Source: CAJPPJ01 sp963536495 (GTDB taxonomy: Bacteria; Bacillota_I; Bacilli_A; RF39; UBA660). Taken from it: a stretch of 64,000 nucleotides of DNA. Of this stretch, positions 1 to 8,600 are shown piece by piece. The notes beneath the pieces were generated by a model. That model worked only from the letters and a program-made list of their open reading frames with translations, searched no databases and was not told the origin of the DNA. The position numbers and the translations under genes were made by a program. Within the stretch, counting starts at the first letter, position 1; the number at the start of each line of letters is the position of its first letter. Where the stretch lies: positions 1-64,000 of the forward strand of contig CAUTAF010000005.1 of NCBI GenBank assembly GCA_963536495.1. Direction: 5' to 3'.

Positions 1-65
<65 letters not shown>

Positions 66-89
66 TACATTTCAATTTCTTATGCGTAT

Positions 90-139
90 ATTATACCATA
101 TAGAATAAATAATGTCAAGTGAATTAGACAATATTGTCT
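90..139 (-). promoter_or_regulatory. operator-promoter P1 facing off the left edge
   Basis: On the minus strand the -10 TATAAT (90-95) is preceded by TGG (extended -10). The -35 TTGACA is at 113-118, with an exact 17-bp spacer. Seven bp further upstream is the perfect palindrome AGACAATATTGTCT (126-139). Its target gene is outside the window. The same arrangement recurs at six other promoters here. Confidence 0.85.
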
Positions 140-911
140 TAATTTTTTAAAAAAGGATTTGAACTAATGAATTATTCTAAAAGAATTTTTATTTACTTTT
201 TAAAATCGTAAAAAAAGTAGTAAATGAGTAGTAAAGTAGTAAAATAATAATTTTGTAATAATTTTGTAATAAAGTAGGTAAAGGTAGGAAAAGAAATATA
301 TAGTGTATTTATGTTATAGTTATAACATACTATATGCTATATTACATTTACTATTTCCGTTTTATCTATTGTTGATTAGATTTCGCTTGAATGAAAATAC
401 ATATTTTTATCAATAGATACAAAATTTCAGATACAAAATTTCAGTTTCTATCAATTCATTATCAGTATTGAAAGTATTAAAAGTATAAATCACCATTTTA
501 TGATAGTTTTCATTGAATAAACTTACTATCAGTCATTCATCACTCACTGACAGTAAGCGTTCACTTACCAAGCTACCACTCATAAAATCTTAATCCTAAC
601 TAAGTTAGTTAGTTAGCTTTCATAAATCAATAATTTGAACTAATAAATAAAACTAACAATTTGTTAGTTTGTTAGAAGTTCTATTAACTTATGGAAATTT
701 GTATAGTTATTTCAGTTTTAAATATGTAATCATTTAGCTTGATGATTGATTGCTTGAAAGATTACATTATATAATATAAAGTTTCATAAAATTATATAAA
801 GTTATATAAAGACAAAAAGGACTTGTAAGTCCTTTTTAAATTTGTCTATTCGTTTTTGCTTTTTTTAGCTTTTGAATATATGATGAATGTGTTTGGTTTA
901 ATGTTTTTGTT
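140..911. other. repeat-rich non-coding region, possible origin or maintenance locus
   Basis: No convincing gene is seen on either strand. The stretch holds three AGTAGTAAA-type repeats (about 207-245), a tandem 14-bp direct repeat GATACAAAATTTCA (416-429 and 430-443), an imperfect inverted repeat CTTACTATCAG/CTGACAGTAAG (522-532 and 547-557), and a near-perfect palindrome AACTAACAA-T-TTGTTAGTT (651-669). Together with the 13-bp array at 1-65 this clustering resembles a replication or partition locus, but no Rep gene is visible to support it. Confidence 0.45.
814..837 (-). terminator. terminator hairpin after the 912-1949 gene
   Basis: A stem of AAAAAGGACTT with a 2-nt loop and AAGTCCTTTTT gives a U-rich tail in both directions, so it may work on both strands. 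The same hairpin recurs at 55106-55129. Confidence 0.8.
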
Positions 912-1949
912 TTATTCTATTTCAAAATCTTTAGTATTCTCTTTGGTTTCTTCTTCAACTTCTTTGGAAAAAGTTCTTTTAACAGTTTCTTTTTTAGGTA
1001 AATCTTTTTCAATTTCTTTAGCTTTTTCTAAATAAGATTTCTTTAAATTAGCCATATCTTTTTGTTCAACATATTCTTTTGAATATGGAATTGATATTTT
1101 TGGCATATTATCTCTAACTTTTATATTATTTTCTATATTCTCTTTTACATCAATCGCTTTTTCTTTAAATACTTCTCTAAGATTTTTATTGTTATCTTCA
1201 CTAAATGCTATAAAATCACTTATCATATTATTACTAAATTTTTCATAATCTTTACTATTAAGAAAAGTAGTTAAATCAACAGTTGCGTCTATATTACTTA
1301 AATTTTGTTCAAATCTATGAACTAAAAACTCTTTAAATTCATAAGTTTCTTTTTCTTCTACTTTTGTTAGTTTTCTTGTATTATCTTTATAATCATCTAA
1401 ATTAAAATCCTTTTCACTACTGTCTACAACTATTAGATTATATTTTTCACCAAGATTTTGTGTATTTCTAAATTTATCAAATGCTCTATCAAACATTTCT
1501 CCTGAAAAATCATTTTCTTCTATTTCGGCTTTTTCTTCATCACTAAGATTATCAATAAATTCATTAAATTTTTCGCTAAATTCTTCTATTGAAGTTTCTT
1601 TTGGTAAATCAAGTGCAAATTTTTCAAAGTCATAGTAATTGTTTTTATCTAAAACTACATCTATATTTTTACAAATACTATCATATAATCTATCTAAATT
1701 ATCTACATCATAACCTTTTCTTTCTGTTAAAATTAATTCATTTATAGGAACAAAAAATCCTATTTTTTCGCTAGAAAATTCTCCATTACTATCTCCATAA
1801 TGTGAGTTTAATTCATAGACTTTACAATCTTCATCTAAAACTAATTTAACAGCTTTTGTTACATCATCAATAGAATTTGTATCTATATTTTTTAAAACTA
1901 ATCCAAATTTATCATCTACATATCTTGCCTCTATATTCTTTTCACTCAT
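912..1949 (-). CDS. acidic protein with family C-terminal tag
   Basis: This 345-residue protein has no domain I recognise. It is strongly acidic and predicted mainly helical, without signal peptide or membrane segment. The last third is a Lys/Glu-rich linker, and the final residues DFEIE match the C-terminal tag shared by the giant paralog family (18892-24911, 35223-51160, 55157-60313). The KGEEFWxNM module of that family is not evident. It is a separate transcription unit: a TGTTATAAT extended -10 at about 1985-1990 with no good -35 lies upstream, and the 814-837 terminator follows. Translation starts at the ATG preceded by GAGGTGG. Function is unknown; its tag suggests it belongs to the same system. 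Confidence 0.75.
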   Translation of the reverse strand: MSEKNIEARYVDDKFGLVLKNIDTNSIDDVTKAVKLVLDEDCKVYELNSHYGDSNGEFSSEKIGFFVPINELILTERKGYDVDNLDRLYDSICKNIDVVLDKNNYYDFEKFALDLPKETSIEEFSEKFNEFIDNLSDEEKAEIEENDFSGEMFDRAFDKFRNTQNLGEKYNLIVVDSSEKDFNLDDYKDNTRKLTKVEEKETYEFKEFLVHRFEQNLSNIDATVDLTTFLNSKDYEKFSNNMISDFIAFSEDNNKNLREVFKEKAIDVKENIENNIKVRDNMPKISIPYSKEYVEQKDMANLKKSYLEKAKEIEKDLPKKETVKRTFSKEVEEETKENTKDFEIE

Positions 1950-2063
1950 TTTTCCACCTCTTATTAATAGTTTTTCTAAAGAAAATTATAACATAATTTT
2001 AACTAATTCTTTTAAATTTTAAGTTTTTTATAAAATAATTTTACAAATTTTATAAAATAAAAA

Positions 2064-2088
2064 AGAGAAAGTTTTAAAAACTCTCTCT
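2064..2088 (-). terminator. hairpin after the 2096-2365 gene
   Basis: Arms AGAGAAAGTTT and AAACTCTCTCT pair with one mismatch. The minus-strand transcript then runs into a T-rich stretch. It separates the 3255-2096 operon from the promoter of the 912-1949 gene. Confidence 0.6.
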
Positions 2089-2095
2089 TAATTAT

Positions 2096-2365
2096 TTAGT
2101 CTTTAAAAACACTAGCTAAATAATAAGTTAAGAATAAAAAGCCTACTATGAAAAAACAAACACAAAACAATAAAATTATATTTTCAATTATTGTCTGTAA
2201 TTTCATTCTCAAAGGACTATCAGGTTTTAAGCAATTCTTTATTATAGTTATAATAAAGATAGCGAATAAACTTATAATTAAAGTATTGAAAATTACTTTA
2301 AAATATATTTCTCTTTGATAGATACCTACAAAGAACATTAAAATATCGTTATTAAATTTAATCAT
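2096..2365 (-). CDS. small membrane protein, two transmembrane segments
   Basis: An 89-residue hydrophobic protein with two clear membrane segments, about residues 23-44 and 58-86, joined by a short basic loop (KNCLKPDSPLRMK), so the loop is probably cytoplasmic. Its start overlaps the stop of the gene at 2362-2658, which implies translational coupling in the operon that begins at the 2758-3255 gene. No family is recognised. Small two-segment proteins of this sort recur in the window (17420-17662). Confidence 0.65.
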   Translation of the reverse strand: MIKFNNDILMFFVGIYQREIYFKVIFNTLIISLFAIFIITIIKNCLKPDSPLRMKLQTIIENIILLFCVCFFIVGFLFLTYYLASVFKD

Positions 2366-2658
2366 TCTATCACTTCCATTTTCTCAAAAAACATCAGAAA
2401 AAAATAATCATTTTTTTCTTTGTTTTCATTTTTTAAAAAAGCTATTTTATCTACTTCAAAATTTTCCATTTCTTTTACATCTTGAAGATAATAATTCTCT
2501 TTAATCATTCTTTGAGTTAAATTTTTAATAGTTGCGTTCCATTCACTTATTGATGAATTACTATTATAACCAGCAACCAATATTCTTAACGGAACTTCTC
2601 TTTCTTCTTTTTCTAAATTCAACATTTTAAAAGAACGATAAATTTTTTCTATATCCAT
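2362..2658 (-). CDS. hypothetical protein, 98 residues
   Basis: No family is recognised. The protein is soluble and charged, with a hydrophobic C-terminal strand (YFFLMFFEKMEVIE). It overlaps the following membrane-protein gene by 4 bp and follows the YopX-like gene after a 99-bp spacer. That spacer contains three copies of a 14-bp repeat around TATCTTATTAATT (2691-2732). Coupling to 2096-2365 suggests the two products work together, but that is inference only. Confidence 0.6.
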   Translation of the reverse strand: MDIEKIYRSFKMLNLEKEEREVPLRILVAGYNSNSSISEWNATIKNLTQRMIKENYYLQDVKEMENFEVDKIAFLKNENKEKNDYFFLMFFEKMEVIE

Positions 2659-2690
2659 ATTTCTACCTCTACATTCAATTCAATTCAATT

Positions 2691-2732
2691 TTATCTTATT
2701 AATTTTATCTTATTAATTCTATCTTATTAATT
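2691..2732. repeat. three tandem 14-bp repeats between genes
   Basis: Copies at 2691-2704, 2705-2718 and 2719-2732 read TTATCTTATTAATT, TTATCTTATTAATT and CTATCTTATTAATT. They lie in the intercistronic space of the 3255-2096 operon. This may be simple slippage rather than a functional site. Confidence 0.75.
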
Positions 2733-2757
2733 CCATTCACTTATTTTTATCCATATT

Positions 2758-3255
2758 TTATCCATATCTTTTAATTTCATCTGTTAGAGTTTCTTTTTCT
2801 TCGTTTTTCTTAATTGCTTTCATTTCTCTAAGTTTTTCAAAGAAGTCCTCTTCTTTACAAACAGAGCCTATAACTTCTAATGTTACATCTTCTTGATTTT
2901 TCATTGGAATAACATTATAATCAAAGTCAAACATAGAAAATCCATAATATTTATCAGTGGTATATATAACAGTAGTCTTAAAAGATACATCTTCATTAAT
3001 AGAACAATTAAGAATATCCCCCTCATATATTTCTTTTCCATTCTTATCTTTAAGTCCTGTATATTGCAAAATCAAATAGTTAGGATTATCTATCCTAAAA
3101 CTTCCATTTTCCCAATCTATTTGAATATTCAAACTTTCTTTTATGGTATCATCAGTTATCCCTTGAATATCTCTAAGTCCAATATCATCTTCTTTGTTAA
3201 AGATAAATCTTTTTTCTTTTAAATCCCAAATTTTGAACTTAAAATCTCTACTCAT
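2758..3255 (-). CDS. YopX-like phage/plasmid protein
   Basis: This 165-residue protein matches the YopX family signature: an N-terminal RDFKFKIWDLKEKRF strand, a central LQYTGLKDKNGKEIYEGDI block (about residues 63-82) and a C-terminal EVIGSVCKEEDF strand. YopX proteins are small beta-rich proteins common in phages and mobile elements; their biochemical role is not established. It is the first gene after operator-promoter P2 and leads the operon to 2096. Two more YopX-like genes occur here, at 13045-13413 and 51846-52418. The family call is confident; the function is not known. Confidence 0.85.
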   Translation of the reverse strand: MSRDFKFKIWDLKEKRFIFNKEDDIGLRDIQGITDDTIKESLNIQIDWENGSFRIDNPNYLILQYTGLKDKNGKEIYEGDILNCSINEDVSFKTTVIYTTDKYYGFSMFDFDYNVIPMKNQEDVTLEVIGSVCKEEDFFEKLREMKAIKKNEEKETLTDEIKRYG

Positions 3256-3287
3256 ATTTTATACCCCCAATCTAAAAATTTTATTAT

Positions 3288-3337
3288 ATTATACCATAAA
3301 TTTTATTTGATTTCAAGTATTTAGGACATTGTTGTCC
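3288..3337 (-). promoter_or_regulatory. operator-promoter P2 for the YopX-like operon
   Basis: The -10 TATAAT at 3288-3293 (TGG before it), -35 TTGAAA at 3311-3316 and a 17-bp spacer make the core. Seven bp upstream is the imperfect palindrome at 3324-3337 (GGACAACAATGTCC on the minus strand). Confidence 0.8.
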
Positions 3338-3344
3338 AAAGTAA

Positions 3345-3368
3345 AAAGCTAGTAATTAAACTAGCTTT
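3345..3368 (-). terminator. terminator overlapping the stop of the 3361-5004 gene
   Basis: Arms AAAGCTAGT and ACTAGCTTT form a perfect stem that includes the TAG stop of the upstream gene. A related hairpin lies at 10010-10031 and a weaker one at 8601-8621. Confidence 0.75.
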
Positions 3369-5004
3369 CTGTTTTATTGTTTATTAATTTTTGATTTAAT
3401 AAATATGCTGTATTATCTTCATTACTAACAACTTCTACTTTAATATCTGTTTCTTTTAATAACTTCTTTATAAGTTCTTCTAATTCTATATAAGTATTAG
3501 TTGAGATAAATTTAATAGTTTCTAAATGATTATTAGGATTTTTTAAAACTATTCTTAGTCTTTCTAAATTAAGTAGAAAATCATCAGTAAAATTTTCCTT
3601 TATTTCTTTTAAAATAACTTCAAACATATTTACATTTTCTAATAAGATTTCTTTATTTTTATTCTTTTTCTTTTCTGTATTATACATTACTTTTATTTTA
3701 GTTCCATCATTTGTAAAAATATTTGTAAAAGAATTAGTTATTAATTCTTTATAATTAACTGATAACCATTCACTTAATTTAGCTGTTAAGAATATTGATA
3801 AAAGTTCAACATAAGCACTAAAACCTTTTACATAATTTGTTAGTTTCCCATTACTATCTCTTTCAAGTTTTAAGACTTCTATATAGGCAAAATTTTCATT
3901 TTCTATTATTCTAAAGTTATTTATATCTAAAAACTCTTTAAAACTTTTAAAAGGTGTTTTAAAACTCTTATTGAATGTTTCTAAGAATTTATCATTTTCA
4001 AATAATGATATTATTTTTTTAGGACTGATTTTTGATTGTCCTAAGCAATCAATAAAAATTCCAAAACTATCTCCTACAATTCCACTAAAACAACAAAGAT
4101 TGGTATTTATAAGTTTTTTATGCTTACTAATTTCTTCAGGTTCTTTAACGATTTCTTTAACAGTTCCTTTAGTAAAGTAATCTTTAATTCTTTTTGCTAA
4201 TTCATCTTCAGTAAAATTTACTATTTTAAAGTAATTAGCCATTTTTTTATTATTTTTTCTGTCAAAAAAATAATAACCTTTTGTTAAAAAATCAAATTTT
4301 CCTAATTTTTGCATATAAGCTGGATTTTCTTCGTTATTAATTTTATAAATATTTCCTATCTCATCATATTCTTTATTTAAAATTCCTAGATTATTTCTCA
4401 AAACTTCATAAGTATGTGAACGAAACAAACGAAAAGACTTATCATCAGGGTCATCATAGTACCAACCATCTTCAACTTCTTTAACAAAAGTACCAACAAA
4501 AACTTCCTCTATGATTTGACTTATCAAATTATCTTCAAATTTAGTTTCTTTTAAAACTTTTCCATTTCCACTTTCTTTACCTAACCCTATTATTTCATTA
4601 TTTGAATAAACAGCTTTACATTTCAAATAGGTAGCTAAATTCAATGTTAAAAGTTTTAGAAATGCTTTTGCTATAAAAGAAAAACTAGCAACAATGCTAT
4701 TTCTGTTAAATTTTTCGATATAGTCTAATTTTTCTATATCTCTAAGGACTAAATATTTTCCTAATTCGTTTTCTTTAAATAAAAAACCATTAGATTTCAT
4801 AAAGTCATCAAAAGTTTCATAATTTTTGTCTATAAATTTATTTAAAATCTCAAGACATTCTTTTTTATAAAAGTAATCCATAAGACTTTTTCCGTCTGCT
4901 CTTGTAATAAAAAGAGAATAATCTTTAGTTGCCATATATGTTCCAAAACTACAATATATTCCTCTTTTATCAAGTTCTATTTCTTGTTTTTCCCAATCTG
5001 CCAT
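3361..5004 (-). CDS. large hypothetical protein with internal duplication
   Basis: This 547-residue protein is not recognised. Two parts look like copies of each other: residues about 12-130 (IYCSFGTY...SLFITRADGKS...FLFKENELGKYLVLRD...AFLKLLTLNLATYL) and about 302-430 (LCCFSGIVGDSFGIFIDCLGQSK...FRIIENENFAYIEVLK...LLSIFLTAKLSEWL). In each, a beta-rich half precedes an amphipathic helix. The middle carries WYYDDPDD and a Lys-rich segment. It has no membrane segment or signal peptide. It starts at ATG after AAGGGGA, 55 bp past the stop of the truncated gene at 5059-5391, and ends in the 3345-3368 terminator. Its domain duplication suggests a pseudo-dimeric binding protein. Confidence 0.7.
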   Translation of the reverse strand: MADWEKQEIELDKRGIYCSFGTYMATKDYSLFITRADGKSLMDYFYKKECLEILNKFIDKNYETFDDFMKSNGFLFKENELGKYLVLRDIEKLDYIEKFNRNSIVASFSFIAKAFLKLLTLNLATYLKCKAVYSNNEIIGLGKESGNGKVLKETKFEDNLISQIIEEVFVGTFVKEVEDGWYYDDPDDKSFRLFRSHTYEVLRNNLGILNKEYDEIGNIYKINNEENPAYMQKLGKFDFLTKGYYFFDRKNNKKMANYFKIVNFTEDELAKRIKDYFTKGTVKEIVKEPEEISKHKKLINTNLCCFSGIVGDSFGIFIDCLGQSKISPKKIISLFENDKFLETFNKSFKTPFKSFKEFLDINNFRIIENENFAYIEVLKLERDSNGKLTNYVKGFSAYVELLSIFLTAKLSEWLSVNYKELITNSFTNIFTNDGTKIKVMYNTEKKKNKNKEILLENVNMFEVILKEIKENFTDDFLLNLERLRIVLKNPNNHLETIKFISTNTYIELEELIKKLLKETDIKVEVVSNEDNTAYLLNQKLINNKTES

Positions 5005-5058
5005 TTCTAATCCCCTTGTGCAATTTATTTTAATTGTATATTATTATCTCTCATATCC

Positions 5059-5391
5059 TCAAATTTCCCAATATTCTTTTTGAAAAAATAAATTTGAATT
5101 TCCTTGATTAAAGATTAAAAGTTGTTTTAAGTATACTATTGCTCTGTCTTTTGTTACAAAGTAATTTCCAATATTATATCTTTTATCATCTGTTTCAAAT
5201 CTATTATCTCTTGTTTCTTTAATCTCACCTAAATCATTTATATAAAAGTAATGATTGTTCTTAGGAACTCTACAATATATCCCATATTTTTCATTGATTT
5301 GTTTTACTTTTTCAATTATTTCTTCTAGTTCTTTATCATTTACTTCTAAATAGTTATCTTCTGTTGTTAGTCCATAATCTTCTTCGTCTTC
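5059..5391 (-). pseudogene. 5'-truncated copy of the 7819-8490 gene
   Basis: Reading on the minus strand from the right end of TnpB element 1, the frame gives EDEEDYGLTTEDNYLEVNDK and continues through KYGIYCRVPK to a TGA at 5059-5061. It aligns with the C-terminal half of the protein at 7819-8490 (ENYLEVNDKELKEIEEKVNLLNEKYGIYCRVPK, split here by shared residues NYLEVNDKEL and YGIYCRVPK). The N-terminal half is missing and is not on the other side of the element, where the VirB11-like gene ends. The loss therefore involved a deletion or recombination and not a clean insertion. Confidence 0.75.
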
Positions 5392-5560
5392 TGCTACTAA
5401 AAATGTATTAAAATATATTTAATACACTAGATTGTTACTACTTCATTGAGTATATTTTCAATACAATGTATCTACTCATAGTTCCTTGTACTCTCCATAG
5501 TCGTAAATTCCTGACTAGCCATCAGTACATATATATTCTATTTCAATTATAGCTAAGCTA
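5392..5560 (-). ncRNA. TnpB copy 1 right end and probable omega-RNA
   Basis: About 150 nt downstream of tnpB are nearly identical in all four copies, ending on the minus strand in TTTTTAGTAGCA at the element boundary. In IS200/IS605 elements the omega (re)RNA is made from the tnpB 3' end plus this right end, and its guide is the adjacent flank. The predicted guide starts GAAGACGAAGAAGATT. The RNA itself is inferred from family knowledge. Confidence 0.65.
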
Positions 5561-6713
5561 TAACCTTATATACTTTTGCTTTTTCAAGATTTATACTTGC
5601 ATTGTAATCTCTATCTATTTCTAAGCCACAATTACTACATTTATAAATCCTATCGTTAAGTTTTAAATCTTTCTTTATACTACCACAACAAGAACAAGTC
5701 TTAGAACTTGGATAGAATGTATCTGCTAACCTTAGTTCTATATTTCTCTCTTTACATTTATTTATTAGTTTAGTTCTTATCACATAGAAATTCTGTTCTT
5801 GTATTGCTTTAGAAAGATGTTTATTTTTCATCATATTAGATACTTTTAAATCTTCAATAGTAATGTATTTTAACTTGGTTCTTGTTATTTCATCTACTAT
5901 CTTATTGTTATAATCATCTCTAATACAACTCAATCTATAAAATAATCTTTGTACTTTCAATTTCTTCTTACTAAAGTTCTTACATTCTTTCAATTTAATT
6001 TTTTTAGACTTTGAATATTCCACACTTCTTGACATCTTTCTTTGTTCTCTTTTAAGTTTCTTTTTCAATTTCTTAACTTTTTTAGTTTTATTTACATTTT
6101 TAAATACTCTACCATCAGAACATATAGCTGTATCTTTAATTCCTAAATCTATTCCTAATCCTTTTGTACTTGTATTAGGTTCTTTTATAGCGTCTTCGAC
6201 TTCCATAACAAGTGATAGGAAATATCTATCAGCTATTTTAGATATAGTACCACTTTTTATATTAGCATTTTTAGGTATGTACCCATATTCTTTTACCCTT
6301 ACAAATTTCAATGTAGGTATTTTTATTTTATGTCTATAAAACTCAAAATCTTTCTTATTATCCTTAACAAAATATGCACCTAATTCGTTCTTACCTTTCT
6401 TTTTAAAAACAGGAAAGCCACTTAATCCCTTAAAAAAGTTTTTAAATGCTTTTTCACCATAAAACATAGCTTGTTTAACTGATTTTGAAGATACATCTTT
6501 TATCCATTTCTTATCAGGATTGCTAGGAAGATATACATTATTGATATATTTAGAGAACTCAAAAGCACTAACAAATTTATTTCCTAATTCATATTGTTCC
6601 TGATTATATTTAATGTATTCATTATATATAAATCTTTCAGTACCAATAGTCTTACATACTTGTATTTTTTGTTCCTTTGTTAGTTTTAGTTCTATCCTTA
6701 TTGATTTATACAT
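5553..6713 (-). CDS. tnpB: TnpB RNA-guided endonuclease, copy 1
   Basis: At 386 residues it is a full-length IS605 OrfB/TnpB. It has the N-terminal helix-turn-helix/WED-like region (1-120), the RuvC-like residues D189 (GIDLGIKD), E287 (ITIEDLK) and D369 (DRDYNAS), and a zinc finger with C340/C343 and C359/C362. TnpB uses an omega-RNA to cut DNA matching its guide next to a short motif, which preserves its element at excision sites. I start it at the MYK methionine, as in the other copies, with GGTGGAAG as ribosome site; an in-frame ATG six codons upstream is less likely. All catalytic residues are present, so it is probably active. Copies 2 and 3 are close relatives. Confidence 0.93.
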   Translation of the reverse strand: MYKSIRIELKLTKEQKIQVCKTIGTERFIYNEYIKYNQEQYELGNKFVSAFEFSKYINNVYLPSNPDKKWIKDVSSKSVKQAMFYGEKAFKNFFKGLSGFPVFKKKGKNELGAYFVKDNKKDFEFYRHKIKIPTLKFVRVKEYGYIPKNANIKSGTISKIADRYFLSLVMEVEDAIKEPNTSTKGLGIDLGIKDTAICSDGRVFKNVNKTKKVKKLKKKLKREQRKMSRSVEYSKSKKIKLKECKNFSKKKLKVQRLFYRLSCIRDDYNNKIVDEITRTKLKYITIEDLKVSNMMKNKHLSKAIQEQNFYVIRTKLINKCKERNIELRLADTFYPSSKTCSCCGSIKKDLKLNDRIYKCSNCGLEIDRDYNASINLEKAKVYKVIA

Positions 6714-6796
6714 CTTCCACCTACCTTTCAATATACTTTTATATGTTTGAATATGTTTTTAATAACTGTTTTTATTCTCCTTAAATTTAGAAATTA

Positions 6797-7804
6797 CTAC
6801 TCAATTTCATCTAAAATATATTTTTTGTTTTCTTTATCATATCCTAAAATTGTAAAAAATCTAGCTTTTTTGTTTAAATCACTATCTTTATATAATTCTA
6901 TAATCAGATTAACATTAGTTTCAATTTGATTAATATATTCGTCATCTTCAGAGTATAATTCTTCTATATAACTGTTTAATTTTCCAAGTCCTCTATTCAC
7001 ATCTGACGCTGGAACAGAAAATATCGCACCACCTACACCATTATCAAGTATTTGAATAAGATTGTACATTCCTAAACTGTCATTTAAGTCATCTATGATA
7101 ATTCTATCTGCACCAAGTCTTTTAATTAAGTTTAACGCATTAGAAACTTCATCAAAATCGGTAAGGACAGAAACAACATTGCTTGTATTAGTTTTAAGGT
7201 TAGGTGAATTTTGAATTGTAATAATTTTCTCATTAACATCAATCATATCTTCCTCAATTTCTCTTAAACAAGCATTTAAAAGACTTGTTTTTCCTGTCAT
7301 AGTTCCACCAACTACCATTATATTTTTATATTCCTTTATGTATTTCTTTAATAGATGTAATTGTTTTTCTGACATAATATTTGAAAAGTCTTCTAATCTA
7401 ATTGCACCATAAACGCAATTTTTTTTCCTAATAACAAAAATAGGTGCTTTCAAAGTTACCCCCTTTATGCTTATACTACCATCTATTCTTTCTCCATTGG
7501 GTAATATTGCACTTATTATATTATTGTTTCTATCATTATATCTATAATCATCTCTCATAGAATAATAGTCTTTTAATTTGATATTGTTATATTCAGCAAC
7601 TGTTTCTAAAATCTCAATAGCCTTTTCTTCACTTATAACTATATTTGTTTTTAAAGTTTCAGTTGATAAATTAATTTGATTTATTTTTTTGTAAAAAACT
7701 TCACCATTTTCATTAAGACTAATTTCTTTTACCATTTCATTATCTAATAATTCTTTTAATTCTTTTCCTAATATATCGGCATAAAATTCTTTTATTTCTT
7801 CCAT
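6797..7804 (-). CDS. VirB11/TrbB-like secretion ATPase, degenerate motifs
   Basis: This 335-residue protein follows the TrbB/VirB11 layout. An N-terminal domain carries ILPNGERIDG (100-109) and APIFVIRKK (120-128). A RecA-like ATPase domain has Walker A GGTMTGKTS (166-174). Such hexameric ATPases power type IV secretion, conjugation or pilus assembly at the inner membrane. Later motifs are altered: the acidic box is IQNSPNL instead of a Glu-Asp-type box (197-203), Walker B is IIIDDLND (235-242), and the His box GG-x-A-T-x-H is GGAIFSVPAS without histidine (258-267). It may have changed or weakened ATPase activity. It follows the 7819-8490 gene by 14 bp under promoter P3. No other transfer gene is recognised in the window. 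Confidence 0.8.
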   Translation of the reverse strand: MEEIKEFYADILGKELKELLDNEMVKEISLNENGEVFYKKINQINLSTETLKTNIVISEEKAIEILETVAEYNNIKLKDYYSMRDDYRYNDRNNNIISAILPNGERIDGSISIKGVTLKAPIFVIRKKNCVYGAIRLEDFSNIMSEKQLHLLKKYIKEYKNIMVVGGTMTGKTSLLNACLREIEEDMIDVNEKIITIQNSPNLKTNTSNVVSVLTDFDEVSNALNLIKRLGADRIIIDDLNDSLGMYNLIQILDNGVGGAIFSVPASDVNRGLGKLNSYIEELYSEDDEYINQIETNVNLIIELYKDSDLNKKARFFTILGYDKENKKYILDEIE

Positions 7805-7818
7805 AATTTCTCTCCTTT

Positions 7819-8490
7819 TTAATCACAATTAGAATTTATAAAACATTCATCATAATAGAAAATATTAAAGTTTCCTCTTGTTTTATCATTAATAAATTTT
7901 TTTAGATTTTCCTTAAATAATTCAATTCTTCTTTCGCTAATGAAATAATTACCTATTTCACTTCTTTTATTATCTTCTTCTGAATATTTATCAGTTGTTT
8001 TGACAATTTCTCCAATATCATTCAGATAAAAATAAAATTCACCTTTAGGAACTCTACAATATATTCCATATTTTTCATTTAGTAAATTTACTTTTTCCTC
8101 TATTTCTTTTAATTCTTTATCATTTACTTCCAAATAATTTTCTAGTTCATCATCAATATTATTATTATAATAACCTACTAAAAATAAAATCTTAACTTTT
8201 GGCTTAGAACTTTCTTTTATTTTCTTCTTTTGTGTTATAAATTTAATAGTGCCTTTTTCTTCTAAAATAACACAATCTTGATAAGCTATTCCAAAATTCT
8301 TTATACTAGCAACACCTATTTCTTTATCAAAAAAATTACCTCTATTTATTATCATATCATTTTGAAATTCTATTTCAATAGTATTAATATCTTTGTTGTA
8401 TCTTGTTATTTTTAACTCTACAACTTTTTCTCTTTTATTTCCTTTAGTATCTATAAAAAATTTTTCTTTATGTCTAAAGTCAAATTCCAT
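7819..8490 (-). CDS. hypothetical protein, first gene of the VirB11-like operon
   Basis: This 223-residue protein is unrecognised. The N-terminal half is beta-rich (residues about 1-110) and the C-terminal half is mixed helix/strand with KYGIYCRVPKGEFYFYLNDIGEI, a strand pair that displays conserved Tyr/Phe residues. A truncated paralog lies at 5059-5391, and the phrase NFGIA recurs in the 25956-26555 protein, hinting at distant relationship. It is the first gene after operator-promoter P3 and is 14 bp from the ATPase gene, so the two are probably co-expressed. Confidence 0.7.
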   Translation of the reverse strand: MEFDFRHKEKFFIDTKGNKREKVVELKITRYNKDINTIEIEFQNDMIINRGNFFDKEIGVASIKNFGIAYQDCVILEEKGTIKFITQKKKIKESSKPKVKILFLVGYYNNNIDDELENYLEVNDKELKEIEEKVNLLNEKYGIYCRVPKGEFYFYLNDIGEIVKTTDKYSEEDNKRSEIGNYFISERRIELFKENLKKFINDKTRGNFNIFYYDECFINSNCD

Positions 8491-8524
8491 ATTTTTCTCC
8501 TTTTAAAAACTTCTTTTTTGTTAT

Positions 8525-8574
8525 ATTATACCATAAAATTGAGTTATTTTCAAGTTATTTAGACAATATTGTCC
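8525..8574 (-). promoter_or_regulatory. operator-promoter P3 for the VirB11-like operon
   Basis: The -10 TATAAT (8525-8530, TGG before it), 17-bp spacer and -35 TTGAAA (8548-8553) are followed 7 bp upstream by the palindrome at 8561-8574, GGACAATATTGTCT on the minus strand. Confidence 0.85.
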
Positions 8575-8600
8575 TTTTTTTAAAATTTTTTCAAATAAAA

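Larger units (their letters stand above)
5392..6780 (-). mobile_element. IS200/IS605-family TnpB-only element, copy 1
   Basis: Boundaries come from aligning four copies: left end GGAGAA..AAAAACAGTTATTAAAAACATAT (minus strand, ending at about 6780 on the plus strand) and right end at 5392. There is no TnpA transposase, as in IS1341-type elements, so mobility would need TnpA in trans. It lies between the VirB11-like gene and a truncated gene. Confidence 0.8.

Noticed and set aside
6714..6731. Longer starts for TnpB copies 1 and 3 (six extra codons)
   Set aside because: The extra codons consist of the ribosome-binding sequence itself, and all four copies align from MYK.
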